NCBI GenBank assembly: GCA_963617965.1
Contig: CAVEQO010000015.1
Span: 1 to 49,390 of the forward strand
Source: UBA6382 sp963617965
GTDB taxonomy: Bacteria; Bacteroidota; Bacteroidia; Bacteroidales; Bacteroidaceae
DNA: 49,390 bases
Reading direction: 5' to 3'
Shown: piece after piece, positions 40,950 to 49,390 of the stretch
Layout: each line of letters opens with the position of its first letter
Position numbering within the stretch: position 1 is the first letter of the stretch
The notes under the pieces: model-generated
Database searches by the model: none
The model's input: only the letters and a program-made list of their open reading frames with translations
Told to the model about the DNA's origin: nothing
Translations under genes and position numbers: made by a program

Positions 40950-42873
40950 ATTCCAGAACTATTCTTTGGTTCAGCCTGTATGCGGGACGCTTTGACTTCC
41001 ACTCCCGTCGGGCAGAGTCGGGGCGGCGCACTGCCGTCGCGCCATCTGTGACAAACGGGTATTGCAGGGCGGGATTCCATGGGTTGCGGACAACGAAAGT
41101 GTACTCCGTATCGGGTTTCAGACTGCCAAACGACACCGTGTCCCGCATTTCTTCGCCGGGAGGGAGGTTGATCACCCTGAAATGCCTCCAGTCGCCCTCT
41201 TCCGCAGTATAGTCTCCCTCAAACAGGCTGTACGTCAGATTCCTGCCCGACCAGTAATATTTCGACAGGTTGCTTATGCCGATTTCAAGGCGCACCGACG
41301 TGTCCGACGCGGAACAGCCAAGGATCTCAAACCCCAACTGGGGCTGATAGGCTTTCTTTATTTCTACGGCGGAAAACGGCAGGTACAGCGAGTCTGTGGT
41401 GTTCACCGCCAGCAGCCTGTTACCTGTTTCCGAAAACTGCAGGTACGCCGTCAGCGTCGTGTCCGAACGGGCCTTGACCACGGCGTCTGCCAGACCGAGG
41501 TAATCCGCATCGGAGGGAAGACCCGCCGAATCGGTTTCCGTATAGGTGAACAGTTCCACCGGCGAATACACGTCAATGTCGGAAACGTTTCTCACCCTGA
41601 TGCCGGCCGTAACGAATATGTTGGTGTCGGGGGGGCGGTTGAACTCTACCGACTCCACCTCTATTCTGTGCTCCGTGCCAAGGGTGTCGTCCACGGCATA
41701 GTCCACACTGTCAGGGCAGAGGAACAGTGCCTGCTGCAGATGGCCCAGACCCAGAACAGAGCCTTCCACAGTGGGTTCCATGGGGTTTTCCTGCGGAGTG
41801 AGGACTGCCAAATCAAAATAGCCGTCATAAAGCCCCCCGTAACCCCACGTTATGTGGAAGTAGCCGTCAGCATTGATGCCGTCTACAACAAATGCGTGGC
41901 CGCCGCCGTTCGTGCTGTATCCGGCATACAGGACGGGACGGCCCGCCGAAAGCTCTGTCATGACCAGGTCAAACCACCGGCGGGGGGAATACTCATAGCT
42001 GTTGAGACAGCGGACATAGCCATAGCCGAAAGCTCTCCGCAGGGGTTCCACAAGCCGCTCTATACGGGCACCCGATGACCCCACGCCCCAATTCATCCTG
42101 CAGGCCACGCCCAGATAATAGGACAGTTCGGCTACCGCACGGGCCTGGCCGGCGGAATAGCCGCCTTCGCTGTATTCGTCCAGAATATTGTCAAAATCAA
42201 TCCGTGTGCCGGCAGGAATGCAAGGCTGCTCTCCGTTGTTTGCGGTTGAAAACCCGGCAATGCTGTCTTTCAGGGCGGCAGGATACGAATAGTGGCTCAC
42301 TATCTGTTCCGCAGCCGTGGCCACACAGCCTACCAGACACCGCTCCAGAGACACCGCTCCGTCGTCGTAGATATAATACGGACAGAGGTTGTTGAACGGT
42401 GTCCCCTGATGGCGGACGCTCTTCACCAGTGGCGGCAACGGCAGTGCAAACCCGTCTGCCTTTGCCCATTCCGCATTTGTGCCGGCACGGCCGCAGACCG
42501 CCCCGCCGCCGGCAAGCAGGCTCGCCAGCTGGACAGGCACGGGGCCGCCGGCACTGTAACCGTAGCCCGCTATCTGCATCTGCTCGTCCGTTCCGCAAAC
42601 GGCTACAAAGCCTCTGCCGTCGGCCAGAGACACGACCATGCTGTTGGAATTGCGGCAAACGATGTCAAGGTCTTGGGAACTGACCGCTCCCGCGCCCGCC
42701 CCGTCCGTTCCGAAACTGCGGCTCTTGCCGCCGTCTGAAGCGGAACCGGAAAAGGCGCGGCTGGAACCAAAGAACCTTGCGGCAAAGTCCAGAACTCCGT
42801 CTTCTGTCAGATTCCGGCCGGCAGACCCGCAGCACAGAAACAGCGACACGACAACAACCAACAGGTGTTTCAT
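40900..42873 (-). CDS. Secreted C10-family cysteine protease (streptopain/interpain-like)
   Basis: The 657-residue product starts with the signal peptide MKHLLVVVVSLFLCCGSAG and a propeptide (to about residue 150). The C10 catalytic domain follows, with nucleophile Cys183 in CLVGCVATAAEQI and His326 in GGGHAFVVDGINADGYFHIT followed by WGYGG. The family includes SpeB and Prevotella interpain A, proteases that degrade host proteins and are made as zymogens. Residues ~400-657 form beta-rich C-terminal modules. No clear T9SS sorting domain is seen, so release may be by another route. The in-frame start 15 codons earlier is rejected because it would precede the signal. Its end overlaps the HD gene by 50 nt. 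Confidence 0.9.
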   Translation of the reverse strand: MKHLLVVVVSLFLCCGSAGRNLTEDGVLDFAARFFGSSRAFSGSASDGGKSRSFGTDGAGAGAVSSQDLDIVCRNSNSMVVSLADGRGFVAVCGTDEQMQIAGYGYSAGGPVPVQLASLLAGGGAVCGRAGTNAEWAKADGFALPLPPLVKSVRHQGTPFNNLCPYYIYDDGAVSLERCLVGCVATAAEQIVSHYSYPAALKDSIAGFSTANNGEQPCIPAGTRIDFDNILDEYSEGGYSAGQARAVAELSYYLGVACRMNWGVGSSGARIERLVEPLRRAFGYGYVRCLNSYEYSPRRWFDLVMTELSAGRPVLYAGYSTNGGGHAFVVDGINADGYFHITWGYGGLYDGYFDLAVLTPQENPMEPTVEGSVLGLGHLQQALFLCPDSVDYAVDDTLGTEHRIEVESVEFNRPPDTNIFVTAGIRVRNVSDIDVYSPVELFTYTETDSAGLPSDADYLGLADAVVKARSDTTLTAYLQFSETGNRLLAVNTTDSLYLPFSAVEIKKAYQPQLGFEILGCSASDTSVRLEIGISNLSKYYWSGRNLTYSLFEGDYTAEEGDWRHFRVINLPPGEEMRDTVSFGSLKPDTEYTFVVRNPWNPALQYPFVTDGATAVRRPDSARREWKSKRPAYRLNQRIVLEYDESTGNYRQVLRRQQ

Positions 42874-42961
42874 GTCTGCGAAATTACTAAATTCAGGACC
42901 AACGGGCAACCTTTGCATAATACAAAAACAGGGACTTGCACGAATTTTCTTTTCAATTGTC

Positions 42962-42992
42962 TTTGGGAAACAAAAAAAAAGCAGTACTTTTG
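42962..42992 (+). promoter_or_regulatory. Promoter of tRNA-Lys
   Basis: TTTG at 42962-42965 and TACTTTTG at 42985-42992 are separated by exactly 19 nt, the full Bacteroidetes promoter (TTTG - N19 - TAnnTTTG). It lies 27 nt before the tRNA and is the best -33/-7 pair in the window. Confidence 0.85.
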
Positions 42993-43019
42993 CATCGCTG
43001 TTGAGAAATCACACGCAAT

Positions 43020-43092
43020 GCGTCCTTAGCTCAGTTGGTAGAGCAATTGACTCTTAATCAATGGGTCCAGGGTTCGAGCCCCTGAGGGCGTA
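43020..43092 (+). tRNA. tRNA-Lys (anticodon CTT)
   Basis: A full cloverleaf can be drawn. The acceptor GCGTCCT pairs with AGGGCGT (first pair G-U). The D stem is GCTC/GAGC, the anticodon stem ATTGA/TCAAT with loop CTCTTAA (anticodon CTT), and the T stem CAGGG/CCCTG with loop TTCGAGC. CCA is not encoded. A strong promoter precedes it and a terminator follows directly. It separates ordinary chromosome on the left from defence-type genes on the right. Confidence 0.95.
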
Positions 43093-43093
43093 C

Positions 43094-43122
43094 AAAAGGC
43101 TTCCTTTACGGAAGCCTTTTTT
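43094..43122 (+). terminator. Terminator of tRNA-Lys
   Basis: AAAAGGCTTCC (43094-43104) pairs perfectly with GGAAGCCTTTT (43110-43120) around a 5-nt loop, and TT follows. It begins two bases after the tRNA. Confidence 0.85.
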
Positions 43123-43188
43123 CGTTTCGTGAATGTACCCCTCGTGATTTTTCAAACACCATCACGGCCCTTTTATAAACTTCTTCTG

Positions 43189-43196
43189 TAAATTTG
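43189..43196 (+). promoter_or_regulatory. -7 box for the RhuM fragment and defence operon
   Basis: TAAATTTG matches TAnnTTTG and lies 92 nt before the first ATG of the segment. The leader (about 43203-43287) has an open frame that looks faintly protein-coding but has no start; it may be a remnant. Confidence 0.45.
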
Positions 43197-43287
43197 CACT
43201 TGGCATCTGGCTCTGCCGGGCAATTCAAGCAAGCCATGGACTGGACTGACACTGAGGCTTTCAACAACATCAAAGTAATCTAAGACA

Positions 43288-43533
43288 ATGGGAGAAAACA
43301 ACAAAATACTGATTTATACCGGCAGTGACGGGCAGACAAAGGTGGATGTCAGGCTGGAAGACGACACGCTGTGGCTAACGCAAGCGCAGATGAGCGAACT
43401 CTATGGCACAAGCAAATCGAATGTCAGCGAGCATATAAAGCATATCTTCAAAGAGGGTGAATTGATGGAAAAATCAGTTGTTCGGAAATTCCGAACAACT
43501 GCCGTAGACGGAAAACCTTGTTATTTCTTTTAA
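43288..43533 (+). CDS. Truncated RhuM-family protein (N-terminal DNA-binding part)
   Basis: The 81-residue product matches only the start of RhuM-family proteins, which normally run to about 330 residues. The matching part includes DTLWLTQAQMSELYGTSKSN, a helix-turn-helix, and VRKFRTTAVDGK. The match then stops abruptly, followed by PCYFF and a stop, 31 nt before the helicase gene. In full-length RhuM a Tyr-rich segment (YNLD-type) would follow. It is therefore either a decayed remnant or a small DNA-binding protein that survives as regulator of the downstream operon. RhuM genes are often found beside or inside restriction-modification loci. Its own biochemical role is unknown. Confidence 0.65.
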   Translation: MGENNKILIYTGSDGQTKVDVRLEDDTLWLTQAQMSELYGTSKSNVSEHIKHIFKEGELMEKSVVRKFRTTAVDGKPCYFF

Positions 43534-43564
43534 CGCTTAATTCATAATATACAGTAGACAAACA

Positions 43565-46500
43565 ATGGAAGAAACTAGTTCACTCAATAATAACAATCCC
43601 AGGCATTCAAATTTCTTCACGAACAGAAATGGCAATACTCTTATGAAAGAGTTTGAGGGAGTGTTGCAACATAACAATCATATAAAGCATCTTGATGCGG
43701 TAGTCGGTTTCCTTCGCGCATCGGGGTATTTCTCGCTTCGTCCTTTCTTGAATAACATAAGCAAAGTGCGAGTTCTTATTGGCATTGACGTAGACAAATA
43801 TATAGCCCAAGCCGCAAGGCAAGGCAAGATATTCTTTGGCGCAGAAGAAGAAGTCAAAGAAGACTGTTTGCGTAACATCCGCAAGGACATCGAACAATCC
43901 ACTTATACCAAAGAGGTAGAACAAGGTATGCTGCAAATGGTTCAAGACCTTATAGACGGCAAACTTGAATTGCGTGCTCATCCGTCAAAGAGAATCCACG
44001 CAAAACTATACATCCTTTATCCTGATGATTTTAATCAATATTCACAAGGTATAGCCATAACAGGGTCAAGCAACTTGTCCGGCAATGGTCTTGGTATTTC
44101 GCAGGAAGAGCAATACGAATTCAATGTGAAACTTTCCCGCTTCGATGATGTCAACTTCGCCAAAGATGAGTTTGGACTTCTTTGGGAAGAGGCAAAAGGG
44201 TGCGAAATAACGGCAGAAGACATAAAAACTTCGATTGACAGGACATACCTCAAAGGTGATGTCGCTCCTTATGATTTGTATATCAAGATGCTTATGGAGT
44301 ATTTCTCCGACCGCGTGTTGGCAACAGACGACAACAATCCGTTTGATATTCCCGAAGGTTATACAAAGTACGACTATCAAATGGATGCTGTTGTAGAAGG
44401 CTACCAGAAGCTCATTCGATATGACGGCTTTTTCCTTGCAGACGTAGTGGGTCTTGGCAAGACTGTCATTGCAACAATGATTGCCAAGAAATTCCTGATA
44501 GAGAATGGGCAAGACAAAACCAAGATTCTTGTCGTTTATCCTCCGGCGGTAGAGCAAAACTGGAAAGCTACTTTCAAGGATTTTGGCATAGACAAATACG
44601 CAAAGTTTGTTTCCAATGGCAGCCTGTCAAAGATCCTTGATGAAGAGAACTATAACTATTGGAATGCAGACGAATACGATTTGATATTGGTGGATGAGGC
44701 ACACAAGTTCCGTTCGCATACCACTTCTGCGTTTGAACAGTTGCAGGAAATATGCAAGATGCCGCGTATAGAGAATGGTAATGTTCCAGGATACAAGAAA
44801 AAGGTAATGCTTATTTCTGCAACGCCTATGAACAATACGCCGGCAGATATATATAACGAAATACAGCTTTTCCAAGATCCGCGCCGCTGCACCATTGATG
44901 GCGTAGCCAACTTGACAGCATTCTTTTCGCCTCTGATTAAAGAGTTCCAGCAACTAAGGAAAGACCCTAATTTCGATGTCACACAATTCAAGAAGCAGGC
45001 AGAACATGTGCGTGACCGTGTCATTAAGCCCTTGACCGTTCGCCGTACAAGAACTGACATTGAAAACGTGGCTCGTTACAACAAAGATGTAAACGGATTC
45101 CCCAAGGTGGAACGCCCTATTGAAAACAGATACGAGTTGAACGAGCATTTGGCAGATTTGTTTGAGAACGCAATGGAAGTCCTTGACAAAAAATTGTCTT
45201 ACGCACGCTATCAAGCAATAGCCTATCTGAAACCGGAAGTATCGAATGGTTTGTACGACAACGCAGAATTGATAAGCCGCAGTTTGGCTGGTATCCGCAA
45301 GAATGGTTTGGTAAAGCGATTGGAAAGCAGTTTCTATGCATTCCAAATTTCCTTGAAGAATTTCCGACAAGCCAACCAAAACATGATTGACATGATCAAT
45401 CGTGACAAGGTTTTCATAGCGCCCGACCTTGACATCAATAACCTGTTGGAAGCAGGGTTGTCTGACGAGGAAATCGAAGAGAAGCTGAATGCGAAAGCCG
45501 AGGATAATCCAAAGAACTCCGTATTCAAAGCAGAAGATTTTAATCCAGATTATATCGAGTTGCTGAACGAAGACCAAGCCATACTCGAAGATTTGTGCAA
45601 GAAATGGGAAGACATAACTGATGATGACGACTCCAAGTTTGCCAAATTCAACAAGCTGCTAAAACACGAATTGTTCAAGACCGACCGTAATCCAGAGCAA
45701 AAGTTGGTTATATTCTCTGAATCAGTAGACACGGTAAAATATCTCGAACGCCGTATCAACCGTAAAGACATGTTGGTAATATCCGCAGACAACCGCAGCA
45801 AACTGTTCAAGACGATTCGTGAAAACTTTGACGCTAACTATAAGACGAAGCTCAATCAATACAACATAATCCTCACAACGGATGTGTTGGCTGAAGGTGT
45901 CAACCTTCATCGTTCCAACGTGATAGTCAATTATGATACGCCTTGGAACAGTACACGCTTGATGCAACGCATTGGTCGTGTCAACCGTATTGGTTCCGCG
46001 TCAAAGTACATATACAATTATGTGTTCTATCCATCACGAGAAGGCAACAGGGAAATCAATCTGAATCAGATTGCTTTGAGTAAGATACAGACGTTCCACT
46101 CTACATTTGGAGAGGACAATCAAATCTACTCACAATCAGAAATCCTTGACCACGACCTTACCAAACTCTTTGACGAAGGAATGAAGCGTCAAAAGGAGGA
46201 CAGCAACCAAGAGTTGCCGTTCTATGAAGAGCTGCGCACGCTTTACAAGACCGACCGCAGAGAATACAACCGTATAGAGAAGCTGTCCTTGCGCAGCCGC
46301 ACTGGACGTAACGCAAGAGAAGTGGACGGTGTCACTCTGTCTGGAGACACCCTCGTGTTTCTCAAAACCAATTTCCGCAAGGTATTCTTCCTCGTTTCCG
46401 AAACGGCAAAAGAGTTGTCTGTGCTTGATGCTCTCAAATATTTCAAAGCTGCAAAAGAAGAGCAACCAGTGGAACGCCTAGAGCAACATCATAAGCACAT

Positions 46501-46903
46501 AAACATGACGTTGCAAAAGTTCCGTGTCATACAAAACGAGGAATTGCGCAATCAGGAAAGCCCCCATGATGCCCAGAACTCCCTCGGCGCACAGGTAAGC
46601 ACGGCGGTAAGTCTGTTGAACAACTTCATCCGAGAGATTGACGACAACGATTTGTATCTGAAGGTTGTTCAACTGAAAACTTTGGCTGAGCGTGGTGTTA
46701 TCACTTATATCCCAAAGCGTTTGCAGCGTATCCAAAAAGATCTGCGAAGAACGAGCGGCAAAGCACGCATGACACACGACGAGGCATTGGCAGAAATCAT
46801 AGAAATGGCGAAGAAATACGCGCCATACTTCATGGCGCAAGAATCCCTGCTCAACGAGCAGGAAACAAACGCTGAGATAATATTGTCAGAATCATTTAAA
46901 TAA
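43565..46903 (+). CDS. PLD-family nuclease fused to an SNF2-type helicase, probable defence effector
   Basis: The 1112-residue protein starts with a phospholipase D-like nuclease domain (to about residue 240), with HAKLYIL (His145, Lys147) and ITGSSNLSG (Ser-Ser-Asn168-170). It continues as a superfamily 2 helicase of the SNF2 type: Walker A ADVVGLGKTVIATM (Lys299), Walker B LILVDEAHKF (Asp377-Glu378), motif III LISATPMNNTP, and motifs V-VI EGVNLHRSNVIVNYDTPWNS and MQRIGRVNRIGS near residue 800. The C-terminal ~280 residues are helical and unassigned. DNA translocation plus cleavage is inferred. PLD and SNF2 proteins are separate genes in DISARM; here they are one chain. The gene is followed 5 nt later by a methyltransferase gene, and both look A/T-richer than the left part of the window. 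Confidence 0.88.
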   Translation: MEETSSLNNNNPRHSNFFTNRNGNTLMKEFEGVLQHNNHIKHLDAVVGFLRASGYFSLRPFLNNISKVRVLIGIDVDKYIAQAARQGKIFFGAEEEVKEDCLRNIRKDIEQSTYTKEVEQGMLQMVQDLIDGKLELRAHPSKRIHAKLYILYPDDFNQYSQGIAITGSSNLSGNGLGISQEEQYEFNVKLSRFDDVNFAKDEFGLLWEEAKGCEITAEDIKTSIDRTYLKGDVAPYDLYIKMLMEYFSDRVLATDDNNPFDIPEGYTKYDYQMDAVVEGYQKLIRYDGFFLADVVGLGKTVIATMIAKKFLIENGQDKTKILVVYPPAVEQNWKATFKDFGIDKYAKFVSNGSLSKILDEENYNYWNADEYDLILVDEAHKFRSHTTSAFEQLQEICKMPRIENGNVPGYKKKVMLISATPMNNTPADIYNEIQLFQDPRRCTIDGVANLTAFFSPLIKEFQQLRKDPNFDVTQFKKQAEHVRDRVIKPLTVRRTRTDIENVARYNKDVNGFPKVERPIENRYELNEHLADLFENAMEVLDKKLSYARYQAIAYLKPEVSNGLYDNAELISRSLAGIRKNGLVKRLESSFYAFQISLKNFRQANQNMIDMINRDKVFIAPDLDINNLLEAGLSDEEIEEKLNAKAEDNPKNSVFKAEDFNPDYIELLNEDQAILEDLCKKWEDITDDDDSKFAKFNKLLKHELFKTDRNPEQKLVIFSESVDTVKYLERRINRKDMLVISADNRSKLFKTIRENFDANYKTKLNQYNIILTTDVLAEGVNLHRSNVIVNYDTPWNSTRLMQRIGRVNRIGSASKYIYNYVFYPSREGNREINLNQIALSKIQTFHSTFGEDNQIYSQSEILDHDLTKLFDEGMKRQKEDSNQELPFYEELRTLYKTDRREYNRIEKLSLRSRTGRNAREVDGVTLSGDTLVFLKTNFRKVFFLVSETAKELSVLDALKYFKAAKEEQPVERLEQHHKHINMTLQKFRVIQNEELRNQESPHDAQNSLGAQVSTAVSLLNNFIREIDDNDLYLKVVQLKTLAERGVITYIPKRLQRIQKDLRRTSGKARMTHDEALAEIIEMAKKYAPYFMAQESLLNEQETNAEIILSESFK

Positions 46904-46908
46904 GCAAT

Positions 46909-49390
46909 ATGAATTACAAAGAGGTTATAGAGGCAAAATACAATCGTGAAGCTTGGCAGCAGCTGCTCCACGATATTTTCCTTAGCAAGGTGCAATTCTA
47001 TAACAGCACGAGTGAGGTTAAAGTTAATAGTAGGCTTGCCAAAAGTGCGTTGTATATCGGTAAGATATCCCTCTCTGATGGAGAATCGCTTGGCATATAC
47101 GAAGTGGAACTCGCCGACAAGGTTGATATAGAGCGCAACAAGCGTGGCATACGAGACATGCTCACCAAAGACTGGAAAGACATGGGGCATGCAGGTGCTT
47201 TCATGTTCTGCTATCGTAAGAATGAGAGTGTGTTGCGGTTCTCTTATGTCAGCGAGACATGGGGCTTCAACAAAAAAGGCGACTATGAGAAGCAGTCTAC
47301 CAACACTAGGCGATACACCTATCTTCTCGGTGAAGGCCGTGGATGCCGCACTGCCATTGAACAGTTTAGCGCATTGAAAAAAAGTAAGCTGGCGCTTAGC
47401 GATATAACGGCGGCTTTCTCTGTCGAAGCTCTTACCAAGCAGTTCTACAAAGACTTGTTTGAGTGGTATCAATGGGCGGTAGCTCCTGAATCTGGCGTGT
47501 ATTTCCCAAACAACACATCAACGGAAGACGATGACCGTGAGGATATAGAAACAAAGATTATCCGCTTTATCACACGAATCATGTTTGTATGGTTCATCAA
47601 ACAAAAGGATCTTGTACCAAACAAGATTTTTGATGCCGGGTATTTGGAAACCATTCTGAAAGATTTTGACCCTGAAAGCACAGAGGTAGGCAATTACTAC
47701 AACGCCATTCTTCAGAATCTTTTCTTTGCTACACTCAACCGTGCTATAGAGGACGAGCAAGGAAACAAACGTCGCTTTGCCACAAACGTAAAGAAAGACA
47801 TCAAAACCCTCTATCGCTATTCTGAAATGTTCAAGATTAGCGAGGAAGAGGTTATCAAGTTGTTTGCCGAAGTGCCATTCCTGAATGGTGGCTTGTTCGA
47901 GTGTCTTGACAAGACCAAAAAGATTGACAGTGTTGAACAGGCGTACAACTATGACGGCTTCAGCCGCAACGCCAGCAAGTTTGCCGACGGTCGCTACCGC
48001 AATCGTGCAATTGTACCCAATATTTTCTTCTTTGAACCCGAAAAGGGATTGATTTCCATACTCAACCGTTACAACTTCACCATCGAAGAGAACTCACCCG
48101 AGGAGCAACAAGTGGCACTTGACCCCGAATTGCTCGGTAAGGTGTTTGAGAACTTGTTGGGCGCATACAACCCCGAAACTAAGGAAACAGCCCGCAATCA
48201 AAGCGGCTCGTTCTACACTCCGCGTGAAATCGTAAACTATATGGTCGACGAAAGCCTTATTTCCTATTTGGGTAATACCGCTTTCGTGCGTTCACTGTTC
48301 TCGCCTGAGTTTGCCTATGACAAGACGAAGGTAGATGACTATAATGTCATCATCGACAAGTTGAAAACTATCAAGATTCTTGACCCTGCCTGTGGATCGG
48401 GAGCATTCCCAATGGGATTGCTTAACCGCATGATTGATATCCTTGTGCATATTTCACCCAACGAGAATGTCTACGACTTGAAGTTGTCAATCATAGAAAA
48501 CTGTATCTACGGTAGTGATATTCAGAGTATCGCTGCACAGATAACCAAACTGCGCTTCTTTATCTCGCTCATCTGCAACTGCGAGAAAGATGCAGCGAAG
48601 CCAAACTTTGGCATACCTACTTTGCCTAACCTCGAAACGAAGTTTGTCGCTGCAAACTCGCTCATTGAAAAGAAGACTCTTAAAGCAGGTGATTATTATG
48701 GAAGTCTATTTGATAATGCCGAAATTGAAGAGTTAAAGAATGAACTTAAAAATGTACGGCATGAACACTTCCTCGCGAAAACTGCGAACCGCAAAATGAC
48801 ATTACGCAATAAAGACAAAGAGCTTCGCGAAAGAATGACGCAATTGCTGGCTGGTGACTATTCCTTTGCTCCAACTGATGCCAAGCAAATGGCAGAATGG
48901 AATCCATACGATCAAAATGCCGTTACCGGATTCTTTGATCCCGAATGGATGTTCGGTGTCAACGAAGGATTTGATATTGTGATTGGCAATCCGCCTTACA
49001 TCCAGTTGCAGAACAATGGTGGCGAGTTGGCTCAATTGTACGCAGACTGCAACTATAAGACATACGCACGCACAGGTGATATTTATTGCCTGTTCTATGA
49101 GCGTGGGTATCAGTTGTTGAAGCCCAACGGGCATCTTTGCTATATCACTTCCAACAAATGGATGCGTGCTGGATATGGAGAGAAGACTCGTGGCTTTTTT
49201 GCCAACAATACCAATCCGATATTACTCGTTGATTTTGCAGGAGTAAAGATCTTTGAGAGCGCAACCGTAGATACAAACATTCTGCTTTTCGCCAAAGCCA
49301 AGAATGAGCACAAAACGCTCTGTACGGTGACGAACAAACAGAACAAAGACAGCGTGAAGAATTTGAGCGTTTTTGTGCAGCAAAGCGGCA
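46909..49390 (+). CDS. Eco57I/PglX-like adenine-specific DNA methyltransferase, cut by the right edge
   Basis: The frame is open to the window end (827 codons seen). Residues ~1-450 form a long N-terminal region of unassigned function. The methyltransferase core follows: SGSFYTPREIVNYMVDESL near 425, SAM-binding ILDPACGSGAFPMG (Asp492), and catalytic NPPY (Asn694-Tyr697) for N6-adenine methylation. This places it with the large Eco57I/type IIG and BREX PglX enzymes. The target-recognition part probably lies beyond the window. It starts 5 nt after the helicase gene and is presumably translated together with it; it likely marks self DNA or provides target recognition for the nuclease-helicase. 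Other system components could follow to the right. Confidence 0.9.
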   Translation, partial: MNYKEVIEAKYNREAWQQLLHDIFLSKVQFYNSTSEVKVNSRLAKSALYIGKISLSDGESLGIYEVELADKVDIERNKRGIRDMLTKDWKDMGHAGAFMFCYRKNESVLRFSYVSETWGFNKKGDYEKQSTNTRRYTYLLGEGRGCRTAIEQFSALKKSKLALSDITAAFSVEALTKQFYKDLFEWYQWAVAPESGVYFPNNTSTEDDDREDIETKIIRFITRIMFVWFIKQKDLVPNKIFDAGYLETILKDFDPESTEVGNYYNAILQNLFFATLNRAIEDEQGNKRRFATNVKKDIKTLYRYSEMFKISEEEVIKLFAEVPFLNGGLFECLDKTKKIDSVEQAYNYDGFSRNASKFADGRYRNRAIVPNIFFFEPEKGLISILNRYNFTIEENSPEEQQVALDPELLGKVFENLLGAYNPETKETARNQSGSFYTPREIVNYMVDESLISYLGNTAFVRSLFSPEFAYDKTKVDDYNVIIDKLKTIKILDPACGSGAFPMGLLNRMIDILVHISPNENVYDLKLSIIENCIYGSDIQSIAAQITKLRFFISLICNCEKDAAKPNFGIPTLPNLETKFVAANSLIEKKTLKAGDYYGSLFDNAEIEELKNELKNVRHEHFLAKTANRKMTLRNKDKELRERMTQLLAGDYSFAPTDAKQMAEWNPYDQNAVTGFFDPEWMFGVNEGFDIVIGNPPYIQLQNNGGELAQLYADCNYKTYARTGDIYCLFYERGYQLLKPNGHLCYITSNKWMRAGYGEKTRGFFANNTNPILLVDFAGVKIFESATVDTNILLFAKAKNEHKTLCTVTNKQNKDSVKNLSVFVQQSG

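Noticed and set aside
43176..43262. Open frame before the RhuM fragment that reads like the end of a protein (ASGSAGQFKQAMDWTD...)
   Set aside because: It has no start codon in frame and contains the likely promoter; at most a remnant of an older gene.
1..49390. Search for CRISPR arrays, insertion sequences, integrases and rRNA
   Set aside because: No regularly spaced repeats, transposase or integrase motifs, or rRNA-like sequence were seen by eye.

Overview
The window is chromosomal DNA from a member of the order Bacteroidales. The gene orders are those of that group: DUF1599 - DoxX - tpiA - SPOR - folE, purF-like - carA - carB, gltB - gltD and hisG - hisD - hisC - hisB. Nearly every transcription unit is preceded by a TAnnTTTG element, the -7 box of Bacteroidetes promoters, and Shine-Dalgarno sequences are mostly absent. 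A GT3-type (eukaryote-like) glycogen synthase and a secreted C10 (streptopain/interpain-like) cysteine protease also fit. The genus cannot be fixed from sequence reading alone; something near Prevotella or Bacteroides is plausible.

Layout. 1-476: N-terminal part of an exported protein on the minus strand, cut by the window edge. 477-1160: intergenic. 1161-5459 (+): glycogen synthase and alpha-glucan phosphorylase. 5516-9538 (-): DUF1599, DoxX read through in frame into triosephosphate isomerase, a SPOR protein and GTP cyclohydrolase I. 9729-12601 (+): uvrB and an overlapping flavodoxin/ferredoxin protein. 12629-25575 (-): a nucleotide and glutamine block in three units: secreted hypothetical - guaA; purB - rRNA pseudouridine synthase - asnS; purF-like - carA - carB. 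25824-31689 (-): gltB - gltD. 31930-33135 (-): a transglycosylase lipoprotein. 33389-39019 (+): the his operon, opened by a 13-residue leader peptide with four histidines and a terminator hairpin, and closed by a glycosyltransferase. 39003-42873 (-): C10 protease, HD-domain protein, small lipoprotein, then dapA from its own promoter. 43020-43092 (+): tRNA-Lys(CTT). 43288-49390 (+): an A/T-richer defence-type segment with a truncated RhuM protein, a PLD-nuclease/SNF2-helicase fusion and an Eco57I-like adenine methyltransferase that runs off the right edge.

How the genes work together. The central 20 kb concentrates glutamine-amide metabolism: GltBD makes glutamate from glutamine, while CarAB, GuaA and the PurF-like enzyme spend glutamine on pyrimidine, arginine and purine synthesis, and PurB acts in the purine branch. 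The his leader shows the parts of ribosome-mediated attenuation: His codons, mutually exclusive pairings and a terminator. The right-hand segment looks like an acquired restriction or anti-phage operon placed directly after a tRNA gene.

Most notable observations: the complete histidine attenuator, the two-gene PLD-helicase plus methyltransferase system, the DoxX-TpiA fusion, and terminator hairpins built into the last codons of genes. No CRISPR array, insertion sequence, integrase or rRNA was seen.
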